Numbered from the stretch's first letter, positions 8,157 through 17,868 are shown. The stretch is DNA of 64,000 bases from Lysobacter sp. (GCA_019634715.1 JAHCAU010000005.1:1-64000); one strand, 5' to 3'. Made by a program: numbers and translations. Notes: generated by a model not told the origin, from the sequence alone.

Positions 8157-9383
8157 ATGCCTCGCAAAGCTAAGGAACTGACGGCGCTAGCCGTCTCGAA
8201 GCTCAAGGAAGACGGGCGGCATGCTGTCGGTGGCGTCGCCGGTTTGCATCTGCGCATTAGCGGGGTCTCCCGCTCTTGGGTGCTACGGCTTGTCCTCTCT
8301 CCGGGAGACTCGTCGAGTCCTGGCCGCCGGGCCGACATCGGCCTCGGCGGCTATCCGGAGATTACACTGGCTGAGGCGCGAGACCGAGCGCGCGAGTTGC
8401 GTCGGAAGGCGAGGGAAGGTGTCGATCCTGTGGCCGAACGGCGCCAGGTCAAGGCTCGGCAAGCCCAACAGGTTCAGCAAGCCAAGACTTTCGCCGAATG
8501 TGCCCAGGCATACCTGGTCAGCCATCGGGCGAGTTGGAAGAACGCCAAGCATGGGCAGCAATGGGCATCGACGCTCGAAACGTATGCCAACCCCATGATC
8601 GGCCGGCATCCCGTCGCGGATGTCGACACTACCGACATTCTTGGCATCCTTGAACCGATCTGGCTGACGAAGACCGAGACAGCCAGCCGGCTACGGGGGC
8701 GCATCGAGTCCGTTCTGGACTGGGCAACGGTTCGGGGCTTCCGACAGGGCGAGAACCCGGCACGGTGGAAAGGGCATCTGGACAAGCTGTTGCCCGCCCG
8801 ATCGAAGGTGCAAAAGGTCGAGCATCACCCAGCCTTGCCGTACAAGGACATTGCCGGCTTCATGGCTGACCTGGTTACACGGGAGGGAATCGCCGCTCGT
8901 GCGCTTGAATTCGGCATTCTGACCGCTGCGCGCAGTGGCGAAGTCCGTGGGGCCAGGTGGGGGGAGTTCGACCTGGTCGCACAGACGTGGACGATTCCGG
9001 CTGAGCGCATGAAGGCGGGCAAGGAGCATCGTGTCCCGCTCTCTTCCGGCGCTATCGAGATTCTTCGGTCCCTACCGCGCCTCGCAGGCAGCGACATCGT
9101 TTTCACTGCGCCGCGTGGTGGAATCCTGTCGGATATGACACTGACGGCAGTGCTGCGGCGAATGGGTCGCAAGGGCCTGACCCAGCACGGGTTCCGTTCA
9201 ACCTTCCGCGACTGGGCGGGTGAAACTACAGCTTTCCCCCGGGAGGTCATTGAGCACGCGTTGGCTCATCAGCTGCGCGACAAGGCAGAGGCCGCCTACC
9301 AACGTGGCGACCTGTTGAAAAAGCGTTCTGAGTTGATGCAGGCGTGGTCAGACGCTTGTAGAAAAAAGCAATGCGGGCAGTAG
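8157..9383 (+). CDS. P4-type tyrosine recombinase (integrase)
   Basis: A 408-residue protein of normal length for P4-like integrases. Residues 1-90 form the arm-binding N-terminal domain (LTALAVSKLK ... LGGYPEITLAEAR), residues ~105-200 the core-binding domain, and ~215-400 the catalytic domain. Catalytic residues can be seen: Arg in TAARSGEVRG, His and Arg in HGFRSTFRDWA, the second His in EHALAHQ, and the nucleophile Tyr in AAYQRGDLL. It should catalyse insertion and excision of the local element. It stands next to a tRNA-Ser-like end and a palindrome, as expected for an integrase at the edge of its element. The frame is intact. Confidence 0.9.
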   Translation: MPRKAKELTALAVSKLKEDGRHAVGGVAGLHLRISGVSRSWVLRLVLSPGDSSSPGRRADIGLGGYPEITLAEARDRARELRRKAREGVDPVAERRQVKARQAQQVQQAKTFAECAQAYLVSHRASWKNAKHGQQWASTLETYANPMIGRHPVADVDTTDILGILEPIWLTKTETASRLRGRIESVLDWATVRGFRQGENPARWKGHLDKLLPARSKVQKVEHHPALPYKDIAGFMADLVTREGIAARALEFGILTAARSGEVRGARWGEFDLVAQTWTIPAERMKAGKEHRVPLSSGAIEILRSLPRLAGSDIVFTAPRGGILSDMTLTAVLRRMGRKGLTQHGFRSTFRDWAGETTAFPREVIEHALAHQLRDKAEAAYQRGDLLKKRSELMQAWSDACRKKQCGQ

Positions 9384-9457
9384 GAGTTGTACTGCTGGGT
9401 TTAAGCAAAGAAGGCAGCAAGGACGGTATCAGTCGAAGCCCGAGTTCGTCATTCGCT

Positions 9458-10594
9458 TCAGAGGCCGCGACTTGTCCGAAGATACTCGATTACGTCACGA
9501 CGCCAGATTCGCCCCTTCTCGGGTTTAGGATGTAAGAACTGTTTTGCATGCCCTGTCGGCTCCCAAGCTTTACCAACTTTGATGACTAAGCCTGACTCTG
9601 CAAGAAGTGCCTGCATTTCATCTTGTGAAAATCCAAAACCAAGCGCTTGATTTATGTAGACTTCATTGATCGGCGACTTCTCTTCATCGGCTTCCCGCGC
9701 ATTCGGCCTTGCATCCGAAATACAGTCAGCTGGACATGGGTCGAACCGTGCATACTCTCCGAAGAAGCGCAATTTCACGGAGCCCTCGCTTCCATGTCGT
9801 TGCTTTCCAACGATGATTTCAGCTGATCTCGCGTCACCGCGATCGGGGCGATGCAGCAACAGAATCGTGTCAGCATCATCTTCCAATGAGCCTGATCCCC
9901 GAAGGTCCGAAATTTGGGGTCGGCCATCAACCCGAAGCAATGGTGAGCGATTCAACGGCGATAGTGCCAGGACAGTCATCCGAAGCTCTTTACTGATGGC
10001 TTTCAGGTCTCGCGAGATTTCAGCCAGTCGTTCGGCTTCGCTCCTGGTGTCATCGGTCGTTCGCATGAGGTGCGGGTAGTCAACGACGGCCAGAGCCACA
10101 TCATGCTCCTCACGAAGTGCTGTGATTTTGGAATAGAGCGATGCCGTTGTGAGTGTCGGAGTCGTATCAAAGAATAACGGTGCTTGAATGCATTGTTTCG
10201 CTGCAGAACACACTCTCTGCAAATCATCATCATCTAGCCTGTTGGCCTTAAGGCTTTCCAGGTCCACGCGCGCCAATGACGCCAAATTCCTTTCGGCAAG
10301 ACGCTTAGTCGATAACTCCATCGAAAAAATCGCCGCAGCACGCTTGAACTTGAGTGCCGTGTACTGAGCAAAGTTCATCGCCAGCGTCGACTTCCCACAT
10401 CCTGGCCGGCCGCCCAGAATAACGAACTCCTCGGGATAGAATCCACCGATTATCCTGTCAAGCGCAGGATATTCAGTTCGAAGCACCTCCACTTCGCTTT
10501 CATCGTGCCTCATAAGAGAATCAAGGCCAATGCCGAGCATGGACTCGAAATCCATCGGAAGGCGCGATGTTGATGGGATGTGAGGGGTAGCCAT
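9458..10594 (-). CDS. DnaB-like RecA-fold ATPase
   Basis: A 378-residue protein with the C-terminal domain of replicative helicases but no DnaB N-terminal domain. Residues ~40-75 contain LDRIIGGFYPEEFVILGGRP followed by the P-loop GCGKST. Walker B is ALAVVDYPHL near 165, and the ISDLRGSGSLEDDADTILLL segment near 225 is typical of DnaB. The last ~90 residues are different: a segment with GKAWEPTGHAKQF and IWRRDVIEYL resembles C-terminal domains of phage antirepressor-type proteins. It probably serves replication of the mobile element with the integrase next door. It points away from the AAA ATPase at 11000. Confidence 0.75.
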   Translation of the reverse strand: MATPHIPSTSRLPMDFESMLGIGLDSLMRHDESEVEVLRTEYPALDRIIGGFYPEEFVILGGRPGCGKSTLAMNFAQYTALKFKRAAAIFSMELSTKRLAERNLASLARVDLESLKANRLDDDDLQRVCSAAKQCIQAPLFFDTTPTLTTASLYSKITALREEHDVALAVVDYPHLMRTTDDTRSEAERLAEISRDLKAISKELRMTVLALSPLNRSPLLRVDGRPQISDLRGSGSLEDDADTILLLHRPDRGDARSAEIIVGKQRHGSEGSVKLRFFGEYARFDPCPADCISDARPNAREADEEKSPINEVYINQALGFGFSQDEMQALLAESGLVIKVGKAWEPTGHAKQFLHPKPEKGRIWRRDVIEYLRTSRGL

Positions 10595-10999
10595 AAGTTG
10601 CCGTTGCGGTGTGAGTTGGCAGTCTTCAAGTTAATCGATGTTGCTGTATCGTGCCAGCTTTATGAGCCAGATGATGCCAACATGGGAACGGTATCTCCCT
10701 GCGCGCCACTGGGTACGCTGCCCCGCAGAGCGGCGCTTGGCGACAACGACTTACAACGGGTCGAGTACGGACACGCCGGGCATTAAAGTAGCCGTAAATC
10801 CGCGCGGACCGGTCGGCTTGGTTGCCATCGCGTAGGCACTTGAGATTGCCGACCTCGTCAAAGTCGTAGCCCAGGCTGATACCGTCTCGCTCAAGCGACT
10901 CGACTTTTATCGGTCAATATCACCACAATCAGGCCGGACGCTTGAAGCGGCCTTGGTGGACTGGGAAGATGGGCAGCAGGAACAACGGTATGAGTAAAC
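10595..10999. other. Intergenic region with RHS relic
   Basis: No gene is seen. It contains the promoter side of the DnaB-like gene (minus) and of the ATPase (plus), and a 100-bp RHS ghost described separately (10788-10887). Confidence 0.5.
10788..10887 (-). pseudogene. Degenerate RHS fragment
   Basis: This 100-bp stretch aligns with 13979-14078 of the large minus-strand RHS gene (roughly 85-90% by eye), which encodes GISLGYEFDEVGNLKRLRDG and the following residues. Blocks such as GTAGCCGTAAATCCGC, GGTTGCCATCGCG and TCGTAGCCCAGGCTGAT are shared. It has no start or open frame of its own and is the only trace of this RHS gene left of 12577. Confidence 0.8.
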
Positions 11000-11752
11000 A
11001 TGCGAGCCATTGACGCTGAGCACTATTTGTTCGAACTAAAACTCAAGCGCGAAAAGGTGCCATCGTTCGACGAGTACCCGTTCTCGCTGCCCGTTGTGCG
11101 TCATCTGCATACATTGCAGTTGCATCCTAAAGTGACCTTTATCATCGGCGAGAACGGCAGTGGTAAGTCTACGTTGCTCGAAGCCATCGCTATAGCATGG
11201 GGATTCAATCCAGAAGGCGGGTCCAAGAATTTCAAGTTCCAGACCCGCGCCTCGCACTCGGCACTGCATGAGTACATCACGCTCGTCAAGGGGGTTCGAC
11301 GCGCCAAGGATGGATTCTTTCTGCGTGCAGAGAGCTTTTTCAATGTCGCAACAGAGATTGAGCAGCTTGATCTCGGTCCCGGCGGCCCTCCCGTCATCGA
11401 CTCCTACGGCGGCGTCTCACTGCATCAACAGTCGCATGGTGAGTCTTTCTTCGCGCTGATGATGCACCGTTTCGGCGGCAATGGGCTGTATGTGCTAGAC
11501 GAGCCGGAGGCCGCGCTCTCACCGCAGCGGCAACTGGCAATGCTCGTGCGACTGCATCAGCTAGTGCAGTCGCGCGCGCAGTTCTTGATCGCCACGCACT
11601 CTCCGATCCTGATGGCGTACCCCGATGCCTGCATCTACCAGATCGGCGATAACGGCTTGCAACGCATCGAGTACGAGCAGACTGAGCATTATACTGTCAC
11701 GAAGGCATTCATCACGAATCCAAGGCGGCAATTAGATCGATTGCTGAGTTGA
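11000..11752 (+). CDS. Stand-alone AAA/ABC-type predicted ATPase
   Basis: A 250-residue single-domain ATPase. Walker A is FIIGENGSGKST near residue 50; Walker B is LYVLDEPEAALS near 165; the switch His is in LIATHSPIL near 200. This layout matches small predicted ATPases related to the ABC and RecF head domains, with no coiled coil or membrane segment. Many such proteins occur beside mobile elements and defence genes, but their substrates are unknown. The gene is convergent with the small gene ending at 11757 and divergent from the DnaB-like gene. Confidence 0.8.
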   Translation: MRAIDAEHYLFELKLKREKVPSFDEYPFSLPVVRHLHTLQLHPKVTFIIGENGSGKSTLLEAIAIAWGFNPEGGSKNFKFQTRASHSALHEYITLVKGVRRAKDGFFLRAESFFNVATEIEQLDLGPGGPPVIDSYGGVSLHQQSHGESFFALMMHRFGGNGLYVLDEPEAALSPQRQLAMLVRLHQLVQSRAQFLIATHSPILMAYPDACIYQIGDNGLQRIEYEQTEHYTVTKAFITNPRRQLDRLLS

Positions 11753-11756
11753 CGCA

Positions 11757-11978
11757 TCAGTCAAGTTCTGGAGGCTTGAGAGTAGGATGTTGGCGATAGA
11801 GAGGGTTCGCAATAGACAGCAATAGCTCCCCGGATACCGCGCCAATCGCCTGCCTGAAAAGTCTTTCCTCGTCGGATGGCGCTTGCGACACAACAATTGT
11901 CGCAAGCTCATTCAGCAGGCGGTTGATTTCAATGATTCGCCTGCTAACGTCGCTGGCCAGTTGCTCGTTCGCGATCAT
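11757..11978 (-). CDS. Small hypothetical protein
   Basis: A 73-residue helical protein (VSRRIIEINRLLNELATIV, then EERLFRQAIGAVSGELLL) with no signal peptide. The length, composition and the 4-base distance to the convergent ATPase stop favour a real gene. It is probably a cytoplasmic helical bundle; no function can be assigned. Confidence 0.5.
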   Translation of the reverse strand: MIANEQLASDVSRRIIEINRLLNELATIVVSQAPSDEERLFRQAIGAVSGELLLSIANPLYRQHPTLKPPELD

Positions 11979-12282
11979 TAAAGCCTCTAAGCTTTACGGA
12001 TGGAGATGAGGGTGGGCTATGAAAACAGGCTCAAGAATTGCATCGGCCGCATCAGAAACAGCGTTAGGCGACAGCCTGTCAATAAGCTTCGAATGCTTCT
12101 GTGTCACAGTTCGCTTGTGCCACAGACGGTGATGCGCACAAGCCATCGAGAGATCCCAGGGCTGCCTAGACAAGTTCAGCCGCTGCTGGCTCGCTATTCT
12201 TCATTGCTTTCATGCGTTGCATCCATTCCGGAGAAGACACTCTGACTTGTACTTCAGAAGCCGCGAGGACTAGTCGATGCCT
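11979..12282. other. No gene seen
   Basis: About 300 bases between the small gene at 11757 and the RHS-associated gene. One open frame (12000-12245, +) has no ribosome site and no protein-like composition. Confidence 0.4.
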
Positions 12283-12573
12283 CTATTCGAGAAGTTGTTC
12301 ATATTGTTCGATGCGCCGCGTAAGCGATTTCAATCGGGCGGCGAGGCCCGAGTGATCAAGCAATTCATTTGCCTGGCTTTCATCAAGCAGCAAAATGTTT
12401 TTTTGGTTGGAATCCGGATGGCAACCACTGACTAGCAAGAATGGCGATCCATCACCAGGATCACTCCATTCTCCTTCACCCAGATAGACCAACGTTCTGA
12501 TCAGCGGCAATTGAAAGTCTTTGTCGGCGAATGAAAGCTCAAAGAATATATGGCCCGGCGTTAAGTCAATCAT
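12283..12573 (-). CDS. Small protein directly behind the RHS gene, putative immunity
   Basis: A 96-residue acidic protein (MIDLTPGHIFFELSFADKDF ... RIEQYEQLL) whose ATG is 3 bases after the RHS stop. It has no signal peptide. Its place immediately downstream of the RHS tip is that of an immunity gene. It is less AT-rich than the immunity candidates at the left of the window. No family is recognised. The C-terminal ~20 residues form an amphipathic helix. Confidence 0.55.
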   Translation of the reverse strand: MIDLTPGHIFFELSFADKDFQLPLIRTLVYLGEGEWSDPGDGSPFLLVSGCHPDSNQKNILLLDESQANELLDHSGLAARLKSLTRRIEQYEQLLE

Positions 12574-12576
12574 TTT

Positions 12577-15500
12577 TCAGCCTCCAGCTGCAGTAGCAGC
12601 GCCTGTTCCAAGAATACAGGGAATCAGAATGTCATCCGGCCAAGGACTGATCAAGATCAAGCCAATTGCAATTGCAGATAGAGTGCAAGTGGCTGATTTC
12701 GAGCACGCATTAGGATCGTCCCCACACTCACATTCAATTCTATCCACTGCAACCCACTTAAAAATCGGTACGTCAGTCTTTGTTCTGCGAATCTGCGTTA
12801 GCTTCATGTACCTTCCAATGGCGCAACGCATCACACCACGATTCCCACATCGTTGCCGACAAACCGCCATCTCGGCACCACCACAAGGGCGATAAGTCAC
12901 TCGTCCCCGAGATGTCTGCATTCCCATTTCCCAGTAATAGTAGCTATCACCCAAGCCAGAGTCCTGAAGTCCATGGGGATCTATACGCACTAGTGGAGTC
13001 GCGCCAACATAGGTGTAAGTATTGATACCTGCATCCAGTCCAATCGGATCACTCTCTACATACCGCCCGGTCGACGCTTCGTAGTCGCGGAAGTAGTTGT
13101 AGTTCAACCCGGTCGCGCTGTCGTACTGCTGCCCAGGGAAACGCATGTCCAGCACGAACGCCGTGCCGTCGCCGTCCGGGTCCTCGTTCGGCTTGTCGTT
13201 GCCGAACGCCTCGCCCGCCAGATCCCAGCGCCACACGACTGTACCGTTCATGCCGCGTGTCGGGTCGATCACCGCGCGCGGGCTGCCCAGCATGTCCGGC
13301 TCGACGTGGAACAGGCGCGTGGTGCCGCCGTCGCGCGCCAGCAAGCCGACCGGCAGGTCGCCCAGCCAGATCGCCTGCTGGATGACCGTGCCGCTGGCGT
13401 CGTAATCGCCAATCCAGCGGCCCGACTCGTCGAACACCGTATGCACGGTCTTGTCGATGCCCTGCCGGTAGACGCGCTCGCCCCGGCCGTTGTGACGGTA
13501 GCTCATCACGAGTTCGCCCGCGAGGCTGGCTCCACTCATGCGGTTGGCAGCGTTGTAGCTGTAGCCACGGGCCACCGCGCCGGGCGGGGCCGTTTCGCCG
13601 CCTTGTTCGTCCTGCGTCTGCATTGTCCCGGCATACGCTGCACTTTCGGTCTCGCCGCCCGGCGGGGGATCGATGATCTGAACCCCGCCGTTCGGCGTGT
13701 CCAGGGTCAGGTTGCCTGCATTGTCGTAGTAGCGCAACCGTGAGCCGCGACCGCTCAGCCGATGCGTGCCCGCCTGATAGCCGTAGCTCTCGGTCTTCCA
13801 TTGCGTGGTCGGCGGCAGCGGCGCGCAGGGTTCGCCCGGGCCGACGCCGGCGCAGTCCTGCTGCGCGACGACCTCGCGCCAGCCCGCCGTCTGGCGATTG
13901 CCGGTCTTGTCGTAGCTGTAGCTCTGCCACACCACGTTCGCGGCGTCCTTCGCTTCGGTCAGGCGATTGAGCGCATCGTAGCCGTAAATCCGCTCCGGCG
14001 GGTCGGCCTGGTTGCCATCGCGCAGGCGCTTGAGATTGCCGACTTCATCGAACTCGTAGCCCAGGCTGATGCCGTCGATCGGCAATTCGGCAATGTTCTG
14101 CGCCTGCACGATGCCCGGCTGCCCGTTCAGGTTCAGTGTGCGCACCTCCATGCGGTCCATCATCGAGCGCCAGCGCGCCGGACCACCCCACGGGTGGTAA
14201 AGCACGTCGTAGGCCACTTTCTCCCGCGCCCGCCCGGCGATCGTCACGCCCATCTCCACCATCCGGCCCTGCGGGTCGTACTGGTAATCGACGATGCTGC
14301 CGTCAGGATATGTCATCGACTGCAGACGACCGTTCGCGGCGTACTGCCAGCGTTGTACGAAGGTCTTGCCCATGGTCCGCTGTACCTTGCGCACCAGCTG
14401 GCCGAAGCGGTCGTGACAGTAGACCGTGCCGCCACTGTGGTCGGTCATCTTCGCGAGGCGACCGATGAGGAAGGTCTCGCCAGCCGCGCAGTCCGGCTGC
14501 GCCACGTCGTAGACGTAGGTCGTGTTCAGGCTGCTGTCCGAGGGATAGGTCACCGAGGTGATGCGGTTCAACGTATCGTAGCCGTACAGGGTCTGCACGC
14601 CGCGCGCATCGGTCTGCGACTGGCGGTTGCCCGCCACGTCGTAGCTGTAGCTGGTGCTGCCTGTGTCCGGACTCTGCAGGCTCTTCAACTCGCCCAGACC
14701 GTTGTAAACATAGGTCGTCGACAACTGGTTCGGGTCGATCACCTTGGTCACATTGTCCAGCGCGTCGTACTCGAACTTCGTCTCGACCGCGTTGACCTGG
14801 CCGCCCGTGGCGTTCTGCAGAATACGCTTGAGACGGCCGAGCGCGTCGTAGTCGTTGTCGGTTTCGCGCAGCAGCGCATCCGTGGTCCGGTCGAGATTGC
14901 CGTTGTTGTCGTAGGTGAAGGTGGTGGCGCGCTGATAGGCATCCGTCTGAGACTGCAACTGGCCCAGCGTGTTGTAGGCGCGGCTCAGGCTGCGGCGCAG
15001 GCTGCCGACATGATCCCGGGTCTGTTCACTGGTCCGCTCACCGGCCGCATCGAGGCTGTAGGTGATGGTGTTGCCGATGTGATCGGCTATGCCCGTCAGA
15101 CGGTGCGCGCTGTCGTAGCTGTACTTCGTCCACGTCCCGTCGGGCTGAGTGATCCGCCTGATCTCTCCGGTCGGCCAGTAGCTCATTCGCGTGATGCGGT
15201 CGTCCGCTTCGCTGCCATCGTTCGTGCCACGCGTCTTGCGTGCCGTGAGGCGGCCTGCGGGGTCGTACTCGAAGTCGGTCACGATGCCATTGGCATCGCG
15301 CACCGACAGCGGTCGGGCGTTACCGTCGCGACGCAGGGTCTCCATCGTCTGGCCGAGCGAGTTCGCGACCTTCCACAGGTCGCCCTTGCGCCAGGCGCAG
15401 GCCCCAGTCTGTCCGCCGCAGGCCGGATCGTCGGCCATGCGGTACTGGTAGGTCGTGGCATCGACCGCTCCCGGACGCGGGCCGTCCACCGACATCACCA

Positions 15501-17568
15501 GCCCGACGCGCGGGCAGATGCCGGCATCCACGTCCGCCTGCTCGCAGTAGGTCGTCGTCGTGGTGCGGCTGAGCACCGGCGAGGCCGAAGGATCGGTCAC
15601 GGTCGTACTCGTGAGCTGGCCCCGGCTGTTGTAGGCGTAGGTTGTCTGCTGCTTCGGCACGTAGGCTGCGCCGACCTTGGCCGAGACGGTGCGCGAGGTC
15701 ACGCGATAGGCGGCGTTGCGCTCGGTCGTGACCTTGCGCTCGTCCGGCGTGCCGACCGCCTCGTAGCGGGCGCTCTCATAGCCGTTGGCGTACTCGTAGC
15801 GGGTCACGTTGCCCAGGCGATCCTTATGTTGCAAGGGCATCGCGCCGCTGTACGTGTTCATCACCGTACCGTTGGCATGCGTGACAGAAGCGACGCGGCG
15901 GTAACCTGCTGCATTGCTGATTGTGTACGCACGGGCTTCGCCACGGCGACCGGTCACGTTCACCACACCATTCGTGCCGTACGCCAATTCGATCCTGTCC
16001 ACGACCTGCCCGTTGGCATGATGCTGGGTCAACCGCGCCCGATTCTTCGCATCGTAGGCGTAGGTCGCGTAACGCTCGCCGTTGTCGCTGATGCCGGTCA
16101 GGGCATGAGCGTCGTTGGCGTCGGACAGGCCCGCTTCGTTGTAATGGTAGGTGCGCGTGCGGCCGTCCGGGTACTGCACCGCCTGCAGGTTACCCGTCGC
16201 GTCGTAGCTGTATCCGACCACGGAAGCATCGGGCAGACGCAGGGTGGACAGGCGGCCATCCAGATATTGGAAGGTCAGTACACGACCGGTCTGGTCCGTC
16301 GCGGTCGCCAGAAGCTCGCCGGCATAGGCAAACTCGATCCGCCAGGCCGTGTCAGCGTTCTCGATGCTGACGAGTCGACCGGCGGCGTTGAAGCGCCTGA
16401 CCGTGCCGTCCTGCGAGGTGACCTTGTAGGTGTTGCCGGTCTCCACATCAAGAACCCGGTTGGCTGCCGACTCCGACACGAAGCGGCTGCTGTTGCCTTG
16501 ACGCACGAACACATCGATCTGCCCCCGACTGTCGGCCAGCATCAGCGGACTGGTCAGGCTACCGGGGCTGCCGTAGATACGATCCGAGTAAGTGTGGACC
16601 CAGCCCGGCGCCAGGGCCTTGCGCTGCTCGACTTGGCCAAGCGAGTGGTAGGCGCGACCGAACGGACGGCCTGCGAACTCGAAGTCGGTTTCGTACTGCG
16701 CCTTGTCACCAGTCGCCGGGGAGCAGGGGTTGCCCTCCTGCGAGTTCGTGTCCTTGCCCTCCGGGCAGGTAGTCTGGCGCAGCCGCGTGTAGATCACCTG
16801 ATCGCCGACGCTGGGGCGGCACTCGGTTCCCGGCTCGGTGGGATTCCATGTGCCCGGGTGATAAGCGGGATTGGCCCCGCCCTTGGCGGTGAAGCCCTTG
16901 CGACATTTGAAGGTGGTGAACTTCAACAGTCTGGCCGTGCCGCCGTGGCCGTACGCGATGGTCCCGTTCTCGTTGAACACCGTAACGGTGACTTCGGGGA
17001 TCTGTCCCGTACGCCAGTTGTTATGGGCATACATACCCATCGGATTCTCGGCGGTGCCGCCCGACGAAACTTCGGCATAGGGCTCGAAATATCCGCTCTT
17101 GCGATCGATGCTGTGCTGGACCCGATTGGCGCCGTAGAGCTGGGCGTACCAGCCCACGAAGCCTTGAATCAGCTCGCCTTCACTCGCGCAGGCACGGGGG
17201 TACATCGGGTCTCCGCTTTCCCCACAGTATTCAGGTGCGGGGTTGGTCACCGCTGCCATGCTGTAGACCGGCTGCAGGATCTGCGAAGGCGGGCGCGGAT
17301 TCACGCGAAAGGTGAACGACAATGGCCGGGGGCGGCCGTTCTCGAAGGCGATCTGCTTGTCCACTTCCTCGAACAGCTTCTCGTAGTCCGGATACGCGGC
17401 CTCAATCAGCCCGATCGCGCCGCCCAGCGACGATCTGCACTGGTTGCCATAGCAGTAGAGCAGCGAGTCATCGTCCGTCGACTGCGCCTTGGCGGTGCCA
17501 GCAAGCCAAGGCGCGGAGAGCGCCAGGGCGATGATGATGGCAGCCCATTGGAAACCCCTGTTCTTCAT
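12577..17568 (-). CDS. Full-length secreted RHS/YD-repeat polymorphic toxin
   Basis: A 1663-residue protein with a signal peptide (residues 1-28, cleavage after AGTAKA). An N-terminal Cys-containing region (~30-280) precedes a segment resembling RHS N-terminal domains (FEFAGRPFGRAYHSLG ~295, APGWVHTYSDRIYG). About twenty YD repeats follow (for example YSYDATGNLQAVQYPDG and YEYDALDNVTKV). The RHS-associated core end is at ~1500-1533 (GRYVESDPIGLDAG ... RIDPHGL). The tip (~130 residues) has a Cys-rich part (VCRQRCG, IECECGDD) and a hydrophobic end with LILISPWPDD. RHS proteins form a shell around the tip, which is released as a toxin. The tip family is not recognised. No type VI secretion gene is nearby, so export by the signal peptide is inferred. 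Confidence 0.85.
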   Translation of the reverse strand: MKNRGFQWAAIIIALALSAPWLAGTAKAQSTDDDSLLYCYGNQCRSSLGGAIGLIEAAYPDYEKLFEEVDKQIAFENGRPRPLSFTFRVNPRPPSQILQPVYSMAAVTNPAPEYCGESGDPMYPRACASEGELIQGFVGWYAQLYGANRVQHSIDRKSGYFEPYAEVSSGGTAENPMGMYAHNNWRTGQIPEVTVTVFNENGTIAYGHGGTARLLKFTTFKCRKGFTAKGGANPAYHPGTWNPTEPGTECRPSVGDQVIYTRLRQTTCPEGKDTNSQEGNPCSPATGDKAQYETDFEFAGRPFGRAYHSLGQVEQRKALAPGWVHTYSDRIYGSPGSLTSPLMLADSRGQIDVFVRQGNSSRFVSESAANRVLDVETGNTYKVTSQDGTVRRFNAAGRLVSIENADTAWRIEFAYAGELLATATDQTGRVLTFQYLDGRLSTLRLPDASVVGYSYDATGNLQAVQYPDGRTRTYHYNEAGLSDANDAHALTGISDNGERYATYAYDAKNRARLTQHHANGQVVDRIELAYGTNGVVNVTGRRGEARAYTISNAAGYRRVASVTHANGTVMNTYSGAMPLQHKDRLGNVTRYEYANGYESARYEAVGTPDERKVTTERNAAYRVTSRTVSAKVGAAYVPKQQTTYAYNSRGQLTSTTVTDPSASPVLSRTTTTTYCEQADVDAGICPRVGLVMSVDGPRPGAVDATTYQYRMADDPACGGQTGACAWRKGDLWKVANSLGQTMETLRRDGNARPLSVRDANGIVTDFEYDPAGRLTARKTRGTNDGSEADDRITRMSYWPTGEIRRITQPDGTWTKYSYDSAHRLTGIADHIGNTITYSLDAAGERTSEQTRDHVGSLRRSLSRAYNTLGQLQSQTDAYQRATTFTYDNNGNLDRTTDALLRETDNDYDALGRLKRILQNATGGQVNAVETKFEYDALDNVTKVIDPNQLSTTYVYNGLGELKSLQSPDTGSTSYSYDVAGNRQSQTDARGVQTLYGYDTLNRITSVTYPSDSSLNTTYVYDVAQPDCAAGETFLIGRLAKMTDHSGGTVYCHDRFGQLVRKVQRTMGKTFVQRWQYAANGRLQSMTYPDGSIVDYQYDPQGRMVEMGVTIAGRAREKVAYDVLYHPWGGPARWRSMMDRMEVRTLNLNGQPGIVQAQNIAELPIDGISLGYEFDEVGNLKRLRDGNQADPPERIYGYDALNRLTEAKDAANVVWQSYSYDKTGNRQTAGWREVVAQQDCAGVGPGEPCAPLPPTTQWKTESYGYQAGTHRLSGRGSRLRYYDNAGNLTLDTPNGGVQIIDPPPGGETESAAYAGTMQTQDEQGGETAPPGAVARGYSYNAANRMSGASLAGELVMSYRHNGRGERVYRQGIDKTVHTVFDESGRWIGDYDASGTVIQQAIWLGDLPVGLLARDGGTTRLFHVEPDMLGSPRAVIDPTRGMNGTVVWRWDLAGEAFGNDKPNEDPDGDGTAFVLDMRFPGQQYDSATGLNYNYFRDYEASTGRYVESDPIGLDAGINTYTYVGATPLVRIDPHGLQDSGLGDSYYYWEMGMQTSRGRVTYRPCGGAEMAVCRQRCGNRGVMRCAIGRYMKLTQIRRTKTDVPIFKWVAVDRIECECGDDPNACSKSATCTLSAIAIGLILISPWPDDILIPCILGTGAATAAGG

Positions 17569-17868
17569 GACATCGCTCCAGTGTCCGATTGTCCTTCATT
17601 GCGGCTTGCCGCCTTGCGGCGAAAGCGCAGAATGCGCATCCATGCGGGTATTCGCATCCGCTCGTGAATTTCGATTCCCCGGCCCCTCGGGCATCCGTGG
17701 TGGGCCAACAGCTTGCGTCGGCGCAGGCGCACCTGATGAGACTCAAAGCAGATGCTCCCTGCGCACATCAACAGAACAGCAACAGGACAAGCGCCAACGC
17801 CCATTTCGCCACGCTCTCGACCCAATCCACCCACCATGACCACACCTCTTCTTTCGTCGAAAAACGCC
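17569..17868. other. Region upstream of the RHS gene
   Basis: About 300 bases containing the RHS promoter side and one possible small membrane peptide (17766-17843). Other open frames here lack ribosome sites and protein-like composition. Confidence 0.4.
17766..17843 (-). CDS. Possible 25-residue membrane peptide
   Basis: A GTG start with a GAAAGAAGAG purine tract leads into MWSWWVDWVESVAKWALALV and a hydrophobic end LLLFC. The Trp-rich amphipathic start followed by one membrane helix is typical of small membrane peptides. It begins about 25 bases after the stop of the CsrA-like gene and is in the same direction, so it could be its third operon member. Support is limited to composition and placement. 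Confidence 0.3.

Noticed and set aside
13762..17667. 1301-residue open frame on the + strand opposite the RHS gene
   Set aside because: It is the antisense of YD repeats; the Ala/Val/Arg-rich composition and lack of any start signal or domain show it is a codon-bias shadow.
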